64,000 nucleotides of DNA, taken from assembly GCF_000972845.2 (NCBI RefSeq), contig NC_040011.1:25958379-26022378 (forward strand). The letters are read 5' to 3'. Positions 13,428 to 24,662 of this stretch are shown piece by piece. Source of the stretch: Larimichthys crocea (lineage: Eukaryota; Chordata; Actinopteri; Sciaenidae). Within the stretch, counting starts at the first letter, position 1. The number at the start of each line of letters is the position of its first letter. The translations under genes and the position numbers were made by a program. The notes below the pieces were generated by a model that saw only the letters and a list, made by a program, of their open reading frames with translations, had not been told where the DNA came from and did not search any database.

Positions 13428-13530
13428 CGCGTGCCTCCTCGTGCTCCTCCTCCTGTTTTTTTCTCCACTGTCACCCTCAGTCTTTCTCTCCTTCTTTTTC
13501 TTTTCTTTCTCCCTACCTCCCTAGATGAGG
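13428..13530 (+). other. Long pyrimidine tract ending in a splice-acceptor-like TAG
   Basis: Roughly 90 bases are almost entirely C and T and end in CTCCCTACCTCCCTAG (AG at 13523-13524). Five bases later comes GGTAAAG, a donor-like sequence starting at 13530. The acceptor would score well, but the next 5'-splice-like site leaves only a 5-nt exon and no coding exon follows. It is either a cryptic acceptor or a simple CT-rich tract. Confidence 0.35.
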
Positions 13531-13859
13531 TAAAGTCTGTGACCTGTTCTCTGACTGCCTAAACGTCAGTATATTCCCCAAGCTCTGCACTTCCTTCACA
13601 GTCAGTGCCAACATCATTGTCATTTATAAACATTTAATGCCAGCTCTGTAGGGTAATGGCTAATTTCTCCCACCACACAGCTCTTCATTAAAAGTTTATT
13701 TTCTGTCAAAATGCATCCCAATCAAATTATCTGCAGCTACTTGGACAACTTTGGTTTACCTCGGCATGTGTCTAACTTGCGCACTCAGATGCATCCAGGG
13801 TTTTATTTTTAATCAGTGCAGATGTTCATGTATTTGCTTGAAAAGACCTAGTTTGATTT

Positions 13860-14190
13860 AAGTAAACATTATCTGGTTAAATAAGCGATAAAGCACTGAG
13901 AGATGTCTTTATTTAAGAAAGTAATAGATGCGATTGAGGTGATGATTTTCATAACACGTAATGGAATTAACTCCACCAACTCCATTATTTTCCTGGAACA
14001 GGGCACCTCGCAGATCATTATTGTGACAAACGTTATACACCACTGCCACTTATCAAAGAACACAAAGAAGAATAGGTTGTGTTTAATTAACTCAAGACAG
14101 ATAAAAAATTGAGGAAGAGATATTTATTAAGGAACACGCTGATCTGATTCAAATACAGCTTGATAACGTGATCCGCCTACAAAGACTCAT
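13860..14190. promoter_or_regulatory. Candidate conserved non-coding element
   Basis: About 330 bases without simple repeats, rich in homeodomain-type words: CGTAATGGAATTAA near 13958, GTTTAATTAACTC near 14081, and GCAGATCATTATTG near 14011. The style closely matches known developmental enhancers of vertebrates. Overlapping short open frames exist on both strands, but no protein is recognised. Regulatory function is inference. Confidence 0.35.
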
Positions 14191-15151
14191 TTGAATAGGC
14201 CATTGACAAGGGCAACACCAGACTTCAAATTTCAACAGTTGGAAGGCAATTACGTCCCTTTGCCTCGTGTTTCTTTGTTTCCCCGTGTTGTGCTTTTGCA
14301 CCATGTTGTCTTGTGTAATGTTTTATCTTTACACATAAAATTGCACACATCTATACAAACAAAATTCTGTTTCCAGATGGAAATGATTGATGATAGATGG
14401 CAAACACAGGGAAGCTTGGTGAGATTCATCAATATGGATGTAGTGTGTGTGTGTGTCATGGTCAGCTACAGGAGGTCAGCACTCAAGCTACTTGTGTTTT
14501 TCAATATTGGGGGGGAATCGATGCATATTCAACTCATCGCTCATTCCTCTGTGTTGGCACCGGTTGTAAAAATAGCCCCCTTGTTCAGACTTCTATTCAG
14601 CCTTTTCATGTGTGGCAATTTCTTCTCTTCCTTGATGCCTTCCACCCTCCCTCCTCTTCTCCATAACATTTTCTAGTTTTCTTGCTTTTATTTATGTTCC
14701 TTTCTTCCTCAGTATTATTTTTCTGAAAAGGAAATCAATACACTCCCTTTCTCAGCCATGAGAAACAGCTGAGAAAGTAAACACTTACAATAAGTCTTTT
14801 CTGTTCAGATTCCAAGATTTTTTTTTTTTTTTTTCATTTGGCTTAGTGGATGTGTATGTGTGTGTGCACATGCTCTTTTTCTTATTATCTACTTTTGTCA
14901 TGTCACTACAATGAAACGACTGGGTGCTGGAGTGGCTGATATGAGGAGCATATCATCACCATGGAACGACTGCACTGGCGATAGTGTTAGCACTGTCTAA
15001 ATTACTGCTCTCTGAGGCACCGGCTGCTTTACCATCATTAGCACGGCCATTACATAGATTGGTGAAGAAAGGGTGCTGAGGCTCTGGCAGGAGACCAACT
15101 GAGTGTTCCTCAGCCTGGCAGGGTCATTCAGGAAGTGAAGACTGCTTCCAC

Positions 15152-15182
<31 letters not shown>

Positions 15183-18100
15183 TTACACCTCCCACCATTT
15201 CTCCGATGAGACCTGGCTGCAGCCTGCAGAAAAACTGGAGATTAGGAATGTGTTTTTCTGTCTGTGCACTCTTACAATCATCATGAGGACCAAATAACCT
15301 CATGATGATAGTAAGAGTAGGGGAAAAAAACTTCTACCAAGTTAATTTGTGTTGTTTCTGGGAAAGGGGAAAGTTTTACAGCTGAGAATATTTAGAATGT
15401 GGGATTGTAAATGGAAGATTTTACTGCAAAATACAGATTTGGTCCTCACACACATAGACAGAAATATGTGTGTGTGATGAGAGTGAGAGAGGAGGCAGGC
15501 AGTGAAGGGAGGTCGGAGTTATTAGTCCAAAATCTCGCCTAGGGCGCCAAATGCCAGGCCTGGAGGCAGTGAGCAATCATTCTAGACTGCTGCCACTTCT
15601 ATCAAGTAACTCAACCTTTCATGGGAGAATAGTGACCCACTCATCCTGTCGTCTTCTGTTACACGACCATACACTTAGCGGAAATATGACCTCTGCCTAT
15701 AACATTACTTAGTTAACGAAGGTAAAGGAAGTGTTAATTGAGGCCGTGTTCCATCAAGTGCAGCAAGGATGGCATTTCACTGCGCCGCAGAGTTATGAGC
15801 GATGATGAATGATGTTTGTGTGCTTAAGGACAAAGTGAGAAAGATAAAACAAGGCATGGCCCCGTATTCAGTCGATCACAGGGCGGATATTGGAGTGGGC
15901 TAACAAAAATTCATGCAAAGCTACATGTGGAACAGGGGTTGGAGTGGAGTGGGTTCACCTTGCCAATAACATGACATTTTCCACCAGCAGTGATGCAGGC
16001 TTAATTTGGCTATGGAGAGCATCTGGTGCAAATTGGACATAGTTGCTCTTTAGCATCATTATATGAATGATAGATTCTCTATTTATACCTCTCCCCAGCG
16101 TGATAATGGTGACCTGATGGACTGTTATTTGCGTGACATTACACGAATGTGGATTTATGTAAAAAAATAAAATTAAAATTAAAAACGTAAAAAAGTATAT
16201 GGCCAGGAAGGGAGGCCGAGTGTGTGTTTGTAACACGTATACATATGTACGTGCACCTGACATTGTTTGTGTCCATATGTATGTGTGTGCAACTGCACGT
16301 GTGTGTGTGCATGTGGTACCTGGGTGTGCGTCGTCTGGGGCCACTGAGGAGGAGCATGTTAACCAGAGGAGCAGCCGGTCCAGCAGATGTTCCTATTCCC
16401 ACTAGGCTTGTCACAAGTGGACCTTTACTTCTCTCCCTGCAGTACACACACACACACACATACACGCACACGCACATACACAGGATTTCTTCAGCAGACT
16501 ATACATAGAATATGCCCGGCAACACAGAAGGAAAATCTACTTTATGGTGTTGCCACTGTAGATTTGCATACAATGAGGATCTTGTTCAAAGCGTGCTACA
16601 GTGAAGAACATGTAAACCCACCTGGTCTGAATGATAAGCCTTTATTCTTTCCACCGACAGTGTTTTAGATGGCGTCCTCAGCAAATCTAAAGCGTTGCTA
16701 CACAGCGCTCAAGTGTGTATTATAAATCTGAGTATTCTCAAAGTCCAAAGCATTTTCCATAGACTGACAATATGCGAGGAATGTGCTCAGTGAGAAACTT
16801 TCTTTTACCAAAACTGTGCACACAGAACACCACTTTGTACAATCAATGCCTATCTCCAATGCCATTTCCCAATGCCACTTGGTTTATTTGCTCCCGTGTG
16901 CTTGCTGAAGTGGACTCATCTTCATATACCATGGTTGGGTGCCTTTCATGGTGCCATGATCCTAGGTAGAGGATGTGGCCATTTGGAAATGTCATGAGAA
17001 AGGTCGAGACCATCATTGCAGCCGAGTTCAACAGGCTGATTTATGAGGTTCTAGCAAATGAAATATAGCAAGGGGCTAGTGGAACAAGCAGGCCCCTATA
17101 GGCACCCCAAAGGTCATCTAACTTAATTTCAATTAGGTCTAGGGGAGGCCAGGAAAATACAGTATGTTGCTGGTGGAAATAGTGTTAAGGAAATGGATTT
17201 ACTTGTAATGACATTGTGTTTATGGGGATTAAGATAAGGCTAATCAGTTGAAGAAGGTGGCTGTGTTAGTACAGTATTGATTGAAGAGTTTAGGAAAGAG
17301 GTGCCAAATAAAATAATCATTCTACTGAATTCCACAGTGTGGCATAAGTGAAGTATATTGTTTATTATTTACAGACGGAGAAAAATGCTAGACTCAGTGC
17401 TTCCTCAACGCTCCATCAATCACACTGAATTGTGCCTGCACTGAATCCCATCAATTACTGCTTTCTGTTTGACACATGCAACGCCACTTCTGATTAGCCA
17501 ACAATTCTCTGGAAATAGCGGCATTGTAAAGAACAAGCGGCTTGACATTTTAAATATTTAAGTTAAAGTTTACCGCCGAACTCAACTCCGCTCAACCCAC
17601 CTCTGCATCACGACATATGTGTCAAAAGCAGCCCTCCCACACACACACACAGAATACTTCAAAATGAGTCACAAATTCCCAGCAAATGATTTCCTGCTCA
17701 GGGAGAATAACAGGGTCCCCACTCTGCCTTTGAATTCTTGACTCTTTTTTTCATGCTGTCTTTGTTTACCCATGCTGTCTAGCTGCCGCTCTTCTGGAAT
17801 CCCTATTGATAGCTGTCTGACAGGGGGCTAAGTAGTCTAGAGGGGGTAGTGGGTATGCAATTTGTGGTTATCCACAGCATGTGTTAGAATGTATAGCATT
17901 TTAAGTATGGCTTTTTTATGTTACTGTCTTGCGTGAACCACCATGTCGCTTCAGAATCACCCTTGTGCTTTCATACATACCAACAAGTTACCTGGAGTGT
18001 GTATGTGTGTGTGTGTGTAGATCTGTCTGTCTGGGTTTGATGCACGTCTGTTTGTGTATAGGCATGTGTTTTTGTGCCTTGTGAGGGTGATGTGGCATGG

Positions 18101-19152
18101 AGGTCACTTCTGTCAGATCCAACATCCGAGCCCATGCTGTGATGTGAAGGGCACTGTCAAGAGACAACCACGAGGCAGCACAGGTACAGCTGCCCTCAGT
18201 GCTCTTATTCCTCTGTGGCACACACACACCGATACATGCATATACACATTGGTAGGGACACACATGCAAACACACCTATGCTTTCTCTAAACTGAGACAA
18301 GAGGTGGGAAAGCCCCCCTGGGGCGAAAGCCCCAGGAATGTACAGTCTCTTCAAAACAAACGCCACCGCCTACTTGTTGACTATCTGTTTGCTGGTGAGT
18401 AGATATGTGACGCCTCATGTGGAGATGGAGCTCTGACACATTTTTGTTGCTCAACTAGTAGGATAGCAGTTCATACAGAAGACATAGTGAGTTTAGAATA
18501 GAAAAGGTGGAAAGGTTAAAAAAACAACAATAATGGATGAGACAGAAATTTTAAGATATATACTGCAAGCTTGAATGGATGACCTCTTTAGAATCCAGTT
18601 GTGTTTGTAAGACTTGAAAAGCTGCCAAAAAAATGTTGATAATATAAAAGAAAAAGGTGTAAAACAAAAGTTTCTTATGTCTGAGTAGAACAACAAAACA
18701 TAATCACCACAAGAGTTTCTTTTAGAGGTTAAACAGCTTTGAATGTTAAGAACAAAACTAATGACAATTTTTGTTTGTTTTTTGATAATGTATTTAGATA
18801 GTACTACAATGCAAACATATTTCAGTACACAAAGTACACTATAAAGTCACAGTTTCACATCTGTGCTCAGAGTTCATTTAAGGATCCTGATTTTGCCGCA
18901 TCTCCTTGAGTTAAAAAAAAAAAAACCTCCCAGATTAAATGATATAGTCAAAGTTCAATCATCTTGTTTAAGTGTGTGAGGAGGAAGCATTAGCAAAGTC
19001 ATGGAGAGATCAATTCAGTGGAACGGAGAAGGAAGAGTGATCAGTAAAAGCAGCCGGCATGTAATACAGGTATAGCCACAGATGAATTTATAGCACATGC
19101 TCATTTCCTCGTGGACATCATGCTGGTGTTGCTCTTGACAGAATGTGAGAGG

Positions 19153-19155
<3 letters not shown>
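14191..19155. other. Non-coding stretch with simple repeats
   Basis: No gene is recognised. Poly-T lies near 14818-14834 and CA/TG tracts at 15152-15177, 16443-16460, 17640-17650 and 18001-18018. The + and - strand frames near 16139-16668 are repeat-driven (Cys-Val / Thr-His) and not genes. The block 16960-17160 (AATTTCAATTAGGTCTAGGGG) has a conserved-element look. Confidence 0.55.
15152..15177. repeat. (CA)n microsatellite
   Basis: About 13 CA units, perfect, ending in ATACAC. Confidence 0.95.

Positions 19156-19235
<80 letters not shown>
19156..19235. repeat. (TG)40 microsatellite, first of a pair
   Basis: An 80-base perfect TG array. Only 80 bases of unique sequence separate it from a second array at 19316-19380. 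The open frames through it read as Cys-Val repeats and are not genes. Long TG arrays can adopt left-handed DNA and are expected to be highly variable in length. Confidence 0.97.
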
Positions 19236-19236
<1 letters not shown>

Positions 19237-19313
19237 ATGGATTATTCTTGTACTTTTTTACATGAAAAACCCAGAACTCTGCACTCAGGCCGGTACAGGG
19301 TTAAGGTTAGGAA

Positions 19314-19315
<2 letters not shown>

Positions 19316-19380
<65 letters not shown>
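19316..19380. repeat. (TG)n microsatellite, second of a pair
   Basis: A perfect TG array of about 65 bases in the same orientation as the array at 19156-19235. It is followed by a shorter TG tract near 19397-19408. Confidence 0.97.
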
Positions 19381-19381
<1 letters not shown>

Positions 19382-22141
19382 TTTCTGACTGCTAGGGTGT
19401 GTGTGTGTCTACAAATCTATCTCTCTCTCCACGTCTCTGTCAGTCTGTTTCTGTGGCTGTTCTCAGGCTGTACCCCTCCAGTGTACACTATGTCCACACT
19501 GCGGGAGAGGAGCTCTGAAACTTTAATGCTAATTGATCCCAGTGAAGAACTGTGGACACAGGTGTGTTGCCGCAGGCCCTGGCTCTGACATGGATGCCAA
19601 GGGATTCTGGGTAACCAAGGGGCTTATAGGGCCAGAGCAGAAAGTGCCACTAGCTGGGGCACAAGTGACCCAGTTCTGTTCTAATCAGCACAGGTTTGGT
19701 GTGCACAGTGTGTCTGTGTGTGTGTGTGTGCACATCAGTCAGAGGCAAAAGTATAATGGGCCAGCACCAGAGAGGGCTCCAGGAATCTGAAACTAAAAGT
19801 TAATTCAGTACACTCGTATCCGCATTTAAATTTCATCTGATGAATAATAAAGATTAGGCATATAAGTAGAGTAGTAGAATCAAAAAGCAACCACTTTGTT
19901 TGACACATTATTTTGCAAGGGAACAATGGGAACCACAATTGGATGGTTCCTCTGGCTAAAAAGTAAAAGTCCCATTTTCCTGAGAAATTTTAGCTCTTGT
20001 GGTGGAAAATGACAATGAGACAAGTTATCAGACAGCTCACTGTAATGTCCCTGTGTGTGCAAGTTTGAACCGTGTATATGTGTGTTAGTTTTTGAACAAG
20101 TATGGTAATTGTGCCAAGACGCAGGTGTGGGGATTAGGTGTGATCCCTTCTCATATTCTCAGTAGTATATCTTATTTGATGGCTTTTCTGCCATGTAAAT
20201 CTTATCAAAAACTAGCTAACAATAGCACCCGCGTTGACAGACGCCCAAGCATCTGGCGAGCCACCGCTCTGAATGTTCAAACTGCTGTGAACAACCTGTC
20301 TCCAGAAAGAGAGAAAATAACTAGGAAGGAAACTCAAGGAGCTTGTGTGTGTGTGCTCGCGTTTAAGTGTTTGTGTTTTCTTGTGTGTGCGTGAAAGAGA
20401 TGAGAGGGAAAGAAAGCGCATGTTGATAGCCTCATAAATCATGAAACAGATAGTGCTGTATCTTAACCAGTGTTGTGCCAGGTGATGGCATGATGATGAT
20501 CTGAATGTGCCTCTGCCTCTCCTGTTTCAGCTGTCTCCATTGTTCCCTCACTGTGCTCAAAGATAGAGAAAGATAGAACGAAGGAGAGAGGGAGTGAAAT
20601 AACTTTGGCCGGTACAGGGCCCCATTAAATTGTGATGAGTGGCCTCAGTGAGGGGCTCTGTGTACAGCACTTTATTCAGGAACGATCACTTATTTATAGG
20701 TGTTGGAATTGTGTTGTTTGCTTGTTTTATTGAAAACCTTGTGGGTAAAGTGGTGGCGGGCCGCCTGGCATGTGAGCCGCCACATCTCTAGAGGGCATCC
20801 CTGCAGAAAAATCTTCCTTCTTGATAAATAAGTGAAGGGGACAGATACATTTTTCATTCACACTGAATCCATTGTCGCTGGAGATGTCTAGTCGGTGGGT
20901 ATGTGTAGTCAACCTGCAGGTGGTTAAAAAAAAAAAAAAAAAACCTTAGACACACGCACACATGAACAAATGCATATAATCTCAGAGTGCATATTCATAT
21001 GATTACACATGCATGCAGAAATACATTGACAAGCTCAGTGCAAGTTGTGAACACCATGGAGCTCTGATAGACAGTGACTGTCAGGTGTTGTTAAGAAAGA
21101 TAGATAGACACACAGCTGCAAGTCAGGTAATCAGTCAAGACACAGATACGTCTACAACCTGTTTAGGAAGGTGAATAAATTGCTGTCTTTCTCGTGATGC
21201 TTTTTTTTTTTCCAGCTTTTGCAATCTAAAATTAATTTCCTGTGAGAAGGACAACAATATCAAAAGACATATGACAGGAGTATAATGGTTTTCAATAAAT
21301 TACTGTATGCTGTATTTCAAAACAAGTTTACAGTAATTAGATTACAAGTAGTCACATTTCTGTCGTTTCTCAGAACAGTGCCGCTAGGTGTTCTGCGCCT
21401 ACCGCCTCTACTTTAAGTCTTGTACACAGAAACTCACGTTGACAGTCACACAAGGCGATGCACAAGCAAGAACATGAAGGTAGCAAAGTGTAGCCCATTG
21501 CGGGGAGGGTTGTGGTGTTTTGTGTACATGAGGGAGCATCTCTCAGTATGAATGATTTATATTAAAGGAGAAAGTGAAAAGACTTTCTGGAAGCACACCC
21601 ATCCTTCAACCCCCCATGTGAACAGAAGGGAGCATCTTCACATGGCCAAATGGGTCTGACGGTGATGGCATGGAGGAAGGAGCAAGGCTGCTCGCTTGCA
21701 AAGCCTTCTATGATCTCCAGCACCACTCTCACTGCGCGCTGGGACACATCAAAAACAGAATTAATAAATAAATAACACAAAACACCATGTTTTATTAACT
21801 TGGGTAAGACATCAGTGGTGAGGGGTCCTAGAGAATCCTGAGATTTGATGGCGGCTCAGATTGTTGCTGGAAAACTTGTAGCAGCTGTCTCAACAGTTGC
21901 AGATTTTATTTTTTGAGGACGTACTTATTGACTGTCTAAAAGCTATATTTCTGCCTTCTACATCTTGGAAGTTAGTGTAAAAGATTAACTGGTGATGTGT
22001 GTGTTTGACAGCACAGCATGTTAGTGAGAAGCAGATACAGAAATCATTATTTATTAATGCAGTGTGTACATCATTAACTCCCAGCTGTACTATTGTATGT
22101 GATGTTTTTTGCTTTTTTGCTTACTTCCTCTCTGTGTGTGT

Positions 22142-22177
<36 letters not shown>

Positions 22178-24359
22178 GAATTCACAATTTAATTCATTTA
22201 GTTATTTGAAGAGGCATCAACACACATCAATAAATGTAGATGATTATTTCACTAGACAGCACAGAAGGACTGCAACTGTCTTCATTATTAATCACTCTGA
22301 TCGTGCATAAAATGTTCCTAGAGCTCAAATTGACAGCAACACTCCAAAGCAGACCAGATATTCAACTTGCAATTATATAAAACAAGAAATCAGAGATGAT
22401 AAAATGTTCTGTCGATCGACTCATCAGTTAGTATCCAATAATTGTTTCAACATTGCAATACAGTAATAGAATTTTATAGAATATAATTTTAAAAGAGTGT
22501 GATGGACAGTGCTCCTCTTCCTTGTGCACTTGGATTGATGCGCGTACTGCAAACTCTTCATCAAACAGCCACCTCTTGTTACTTATGTTCTTCCCCTACT
22601 ATGTGGTTTTGACAGAAATCCTATTCCTAGAGATGCAGCTTTGGCTATATTTTTTTGTTTACAGTGAGGCAGTTGTACTGCTTCCTTAACATGGCACAAA
22701 CAGATGTTTGTTTCCATAAGCCCCTTCCTAGAGTGAATGCAGGATGTTTTTATAGCCTGGCTTGTTTTATAAGTATTAATACTGTCAGCATGATGCTGAG
22801 ATTCAGCTTGTCAGGTATTATCTCCACATCGCAAATGGATTAGTGTATATGTGCGTGCGTGACTGTGAATGCGCATGTGTTTCTGTATGTTTGTGTGTAA
22901 TTGTGCGTGTGTGCTGCCAAACTTATTTGTGTTTCTGAGAATATGTGTCTGAGCATTATGCACCTGTGAGCGTGTGTTTGTGTGTCATCTCGAGCGCACT
23001 GTGAAGGTGTCATTGTGGAGCCTAGGCCCTGTAAGCTGTCAGACAGTGAGAGATGCTGCACCTCTAAAGGGCATGCTTTCTGGGCCTTTCCTGTCTATTA
23101 TAAGCCCTGCAACACTCATCAAGGCTGTTGCAGTGCACCCCCATGTCCCTCAAGCAGCCACAGAGAAAAGCCACCTTTCTAACTAGGAGAGCCCTTGCCT
23201 CTAAACTTCACATACCCTTGTCTTCCATTTTGACATGATAAACGCAAGCAGCAGTAATGAGGCGTCGGGTTGTCAGGGCATCCATTTTGTTTTTCTCAAA
23301 TCTGAGTAGAAGCAAAGAAATTCTACCCTTTCTCCATTTTGAGACACCCAGCCCAATTTCTCTGCTTGCAAGTGTCAGGGGTTATCACCTCTTGGCATCT
23401 TTACTTCGTCTTGTGATTCGCACTTACTAATTTAGACCCCCCCAGCCATTGTGAAATCTTGTGTTTGTGTGAGTTGGTGGTGGGGATTGGATTTAAAAGA
23501 AAAGATACATCGCATACACATGATTTTTTATTTTTGATGATACCCAGAAGTGCTGGAGCTGAAGGCAGCGTTAACACTGCAGCTAAGATAGTCTGCACTG
23601 ACGCTATAGCCAAAGATTGAGATGTGTCGCTATCTGTAACAGTCACGCCTAGCGTCGTCAGAAACAGATCGCTTTGATACCAGCCACATCAAATCTCCAG
23701 TTTGCCAAGCAAATAGAATAAAACAATCTATCGATCTTGCCCCACCTCCCCGTGTATCAACACAATCCATCTGTGTTTATCAGGCTATCTGGCTTCCTAT
23801 CTTTTGTTGTCTGCAGGCAGGCATTCTTTTCTTTTCTTCTCTTTTATATTCTTCCTTCCTCCTCCCCCATTTGTTTGGTGATCCATCAGCCTATTTACCT
23901 TATCATGCTGCCAAACCATCCATTTACGCTCCCATCTGTCTGTCAAACTATATCTTAGCTTCCATTTGTCTAACTATCTTTCTGTTTACTCATTCACCTG
24001 TCAATCATGTGGCTTGCCTTGGCTGCCGCAGGTACCAGCGCTCCTCTGGCTCATACTGTTTCTGACCTCGTTGGCTCAGAAGACTGTTGGATAATTTAAT
24101 TAGATTCCTATCGCTTCATCTAAAGTTTTATAATGTATTAACTACAGCACCGTGTAATTATGGGAATACCTTTATGTCAGTTTAAGCGTTGACATTAGCC
24201 TACATACTGTATATTGACAAGGGTTATGAATTCTTTCTGGTAGGAGGATGACCTATTTTGATACATACAAGTGTTACTGCTAAATTTGTTTTAGTAAAAA
24301 TATTAAAATATCAAAGTTTAGACTTAGAATTTTATCTGTGATCTAGATAGGTCCCTCCA
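19381..24359. other. Non-coding stretch, no gene recognised
   Basis: There is a poly-A run near 20926-20943, a compound AC/AT array at 22137-22178, and TG-rich impure sequence at 22850-22985. The block 24080-24160 (ATAATTTAATTAGATTCC, CGTGTAATTATGGG) is homeodomain-word rich. A short acceptor-like GGCTGCCGCAG lies near 24032 before a 12-codon frame; I consider it chance. Confidence 0.55.
22137..22178. repeat. Compound (GT)(AC)n(AT)n microsatellite
   Basis: GTGTGT passes straight into TACACAC, then about 13 AC units, then about 6 AT units. The GTGTGTAC/ACACAC junction makes a small inverted repeat able to form a hairpin. Confidence 0.93.
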
Positions 24360-24662
24360 CAGAATCCGAACGGAAGCAGGTCACTGCTTTGGCTTGGTCC
24401 AGCTCAGATCCAGCCTCAGTGGAGCAAGCCAGGCACTGATGTCCATGTAGTCAGGGGGTCTGGCCTCCCACAGAGGCCCAATCAGTCTTATAGGGTCAGT
24501 GACTGGCCCCCCTAGGCAGCAGAGTGCCTTGGCCTGATGGATTACTCTCTCTCCTGGCTCAGACCTGCAAAACGCCGGGCCTCTGCTAGAGGCCCCATCT
24601 GTGCTCTCCATGGATCCTGCATGCCTTGTGGTCATAGTCTCGGGCTGCCGATGAAGCCCCAA
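24360..24662. other. GC-rich block of unknown nature
   Basis: About 300 bases clearly more GC-rich than both AT-rich flanks. It holds a 93-codon minus-strand frame (24381-24662) with no recognisable domain. No strong acceptor or donor frames it on either strand. It may be a conserved element, an old repeat or a decayed exon. Confidence 0.35.

Noticed and set aside
19111..19588. Cys-Val repeat 'proteins' across the TG arrays
   Set aside because: Pure translation of (TG)n. Dinucleotide repeats have no stops in these frames.
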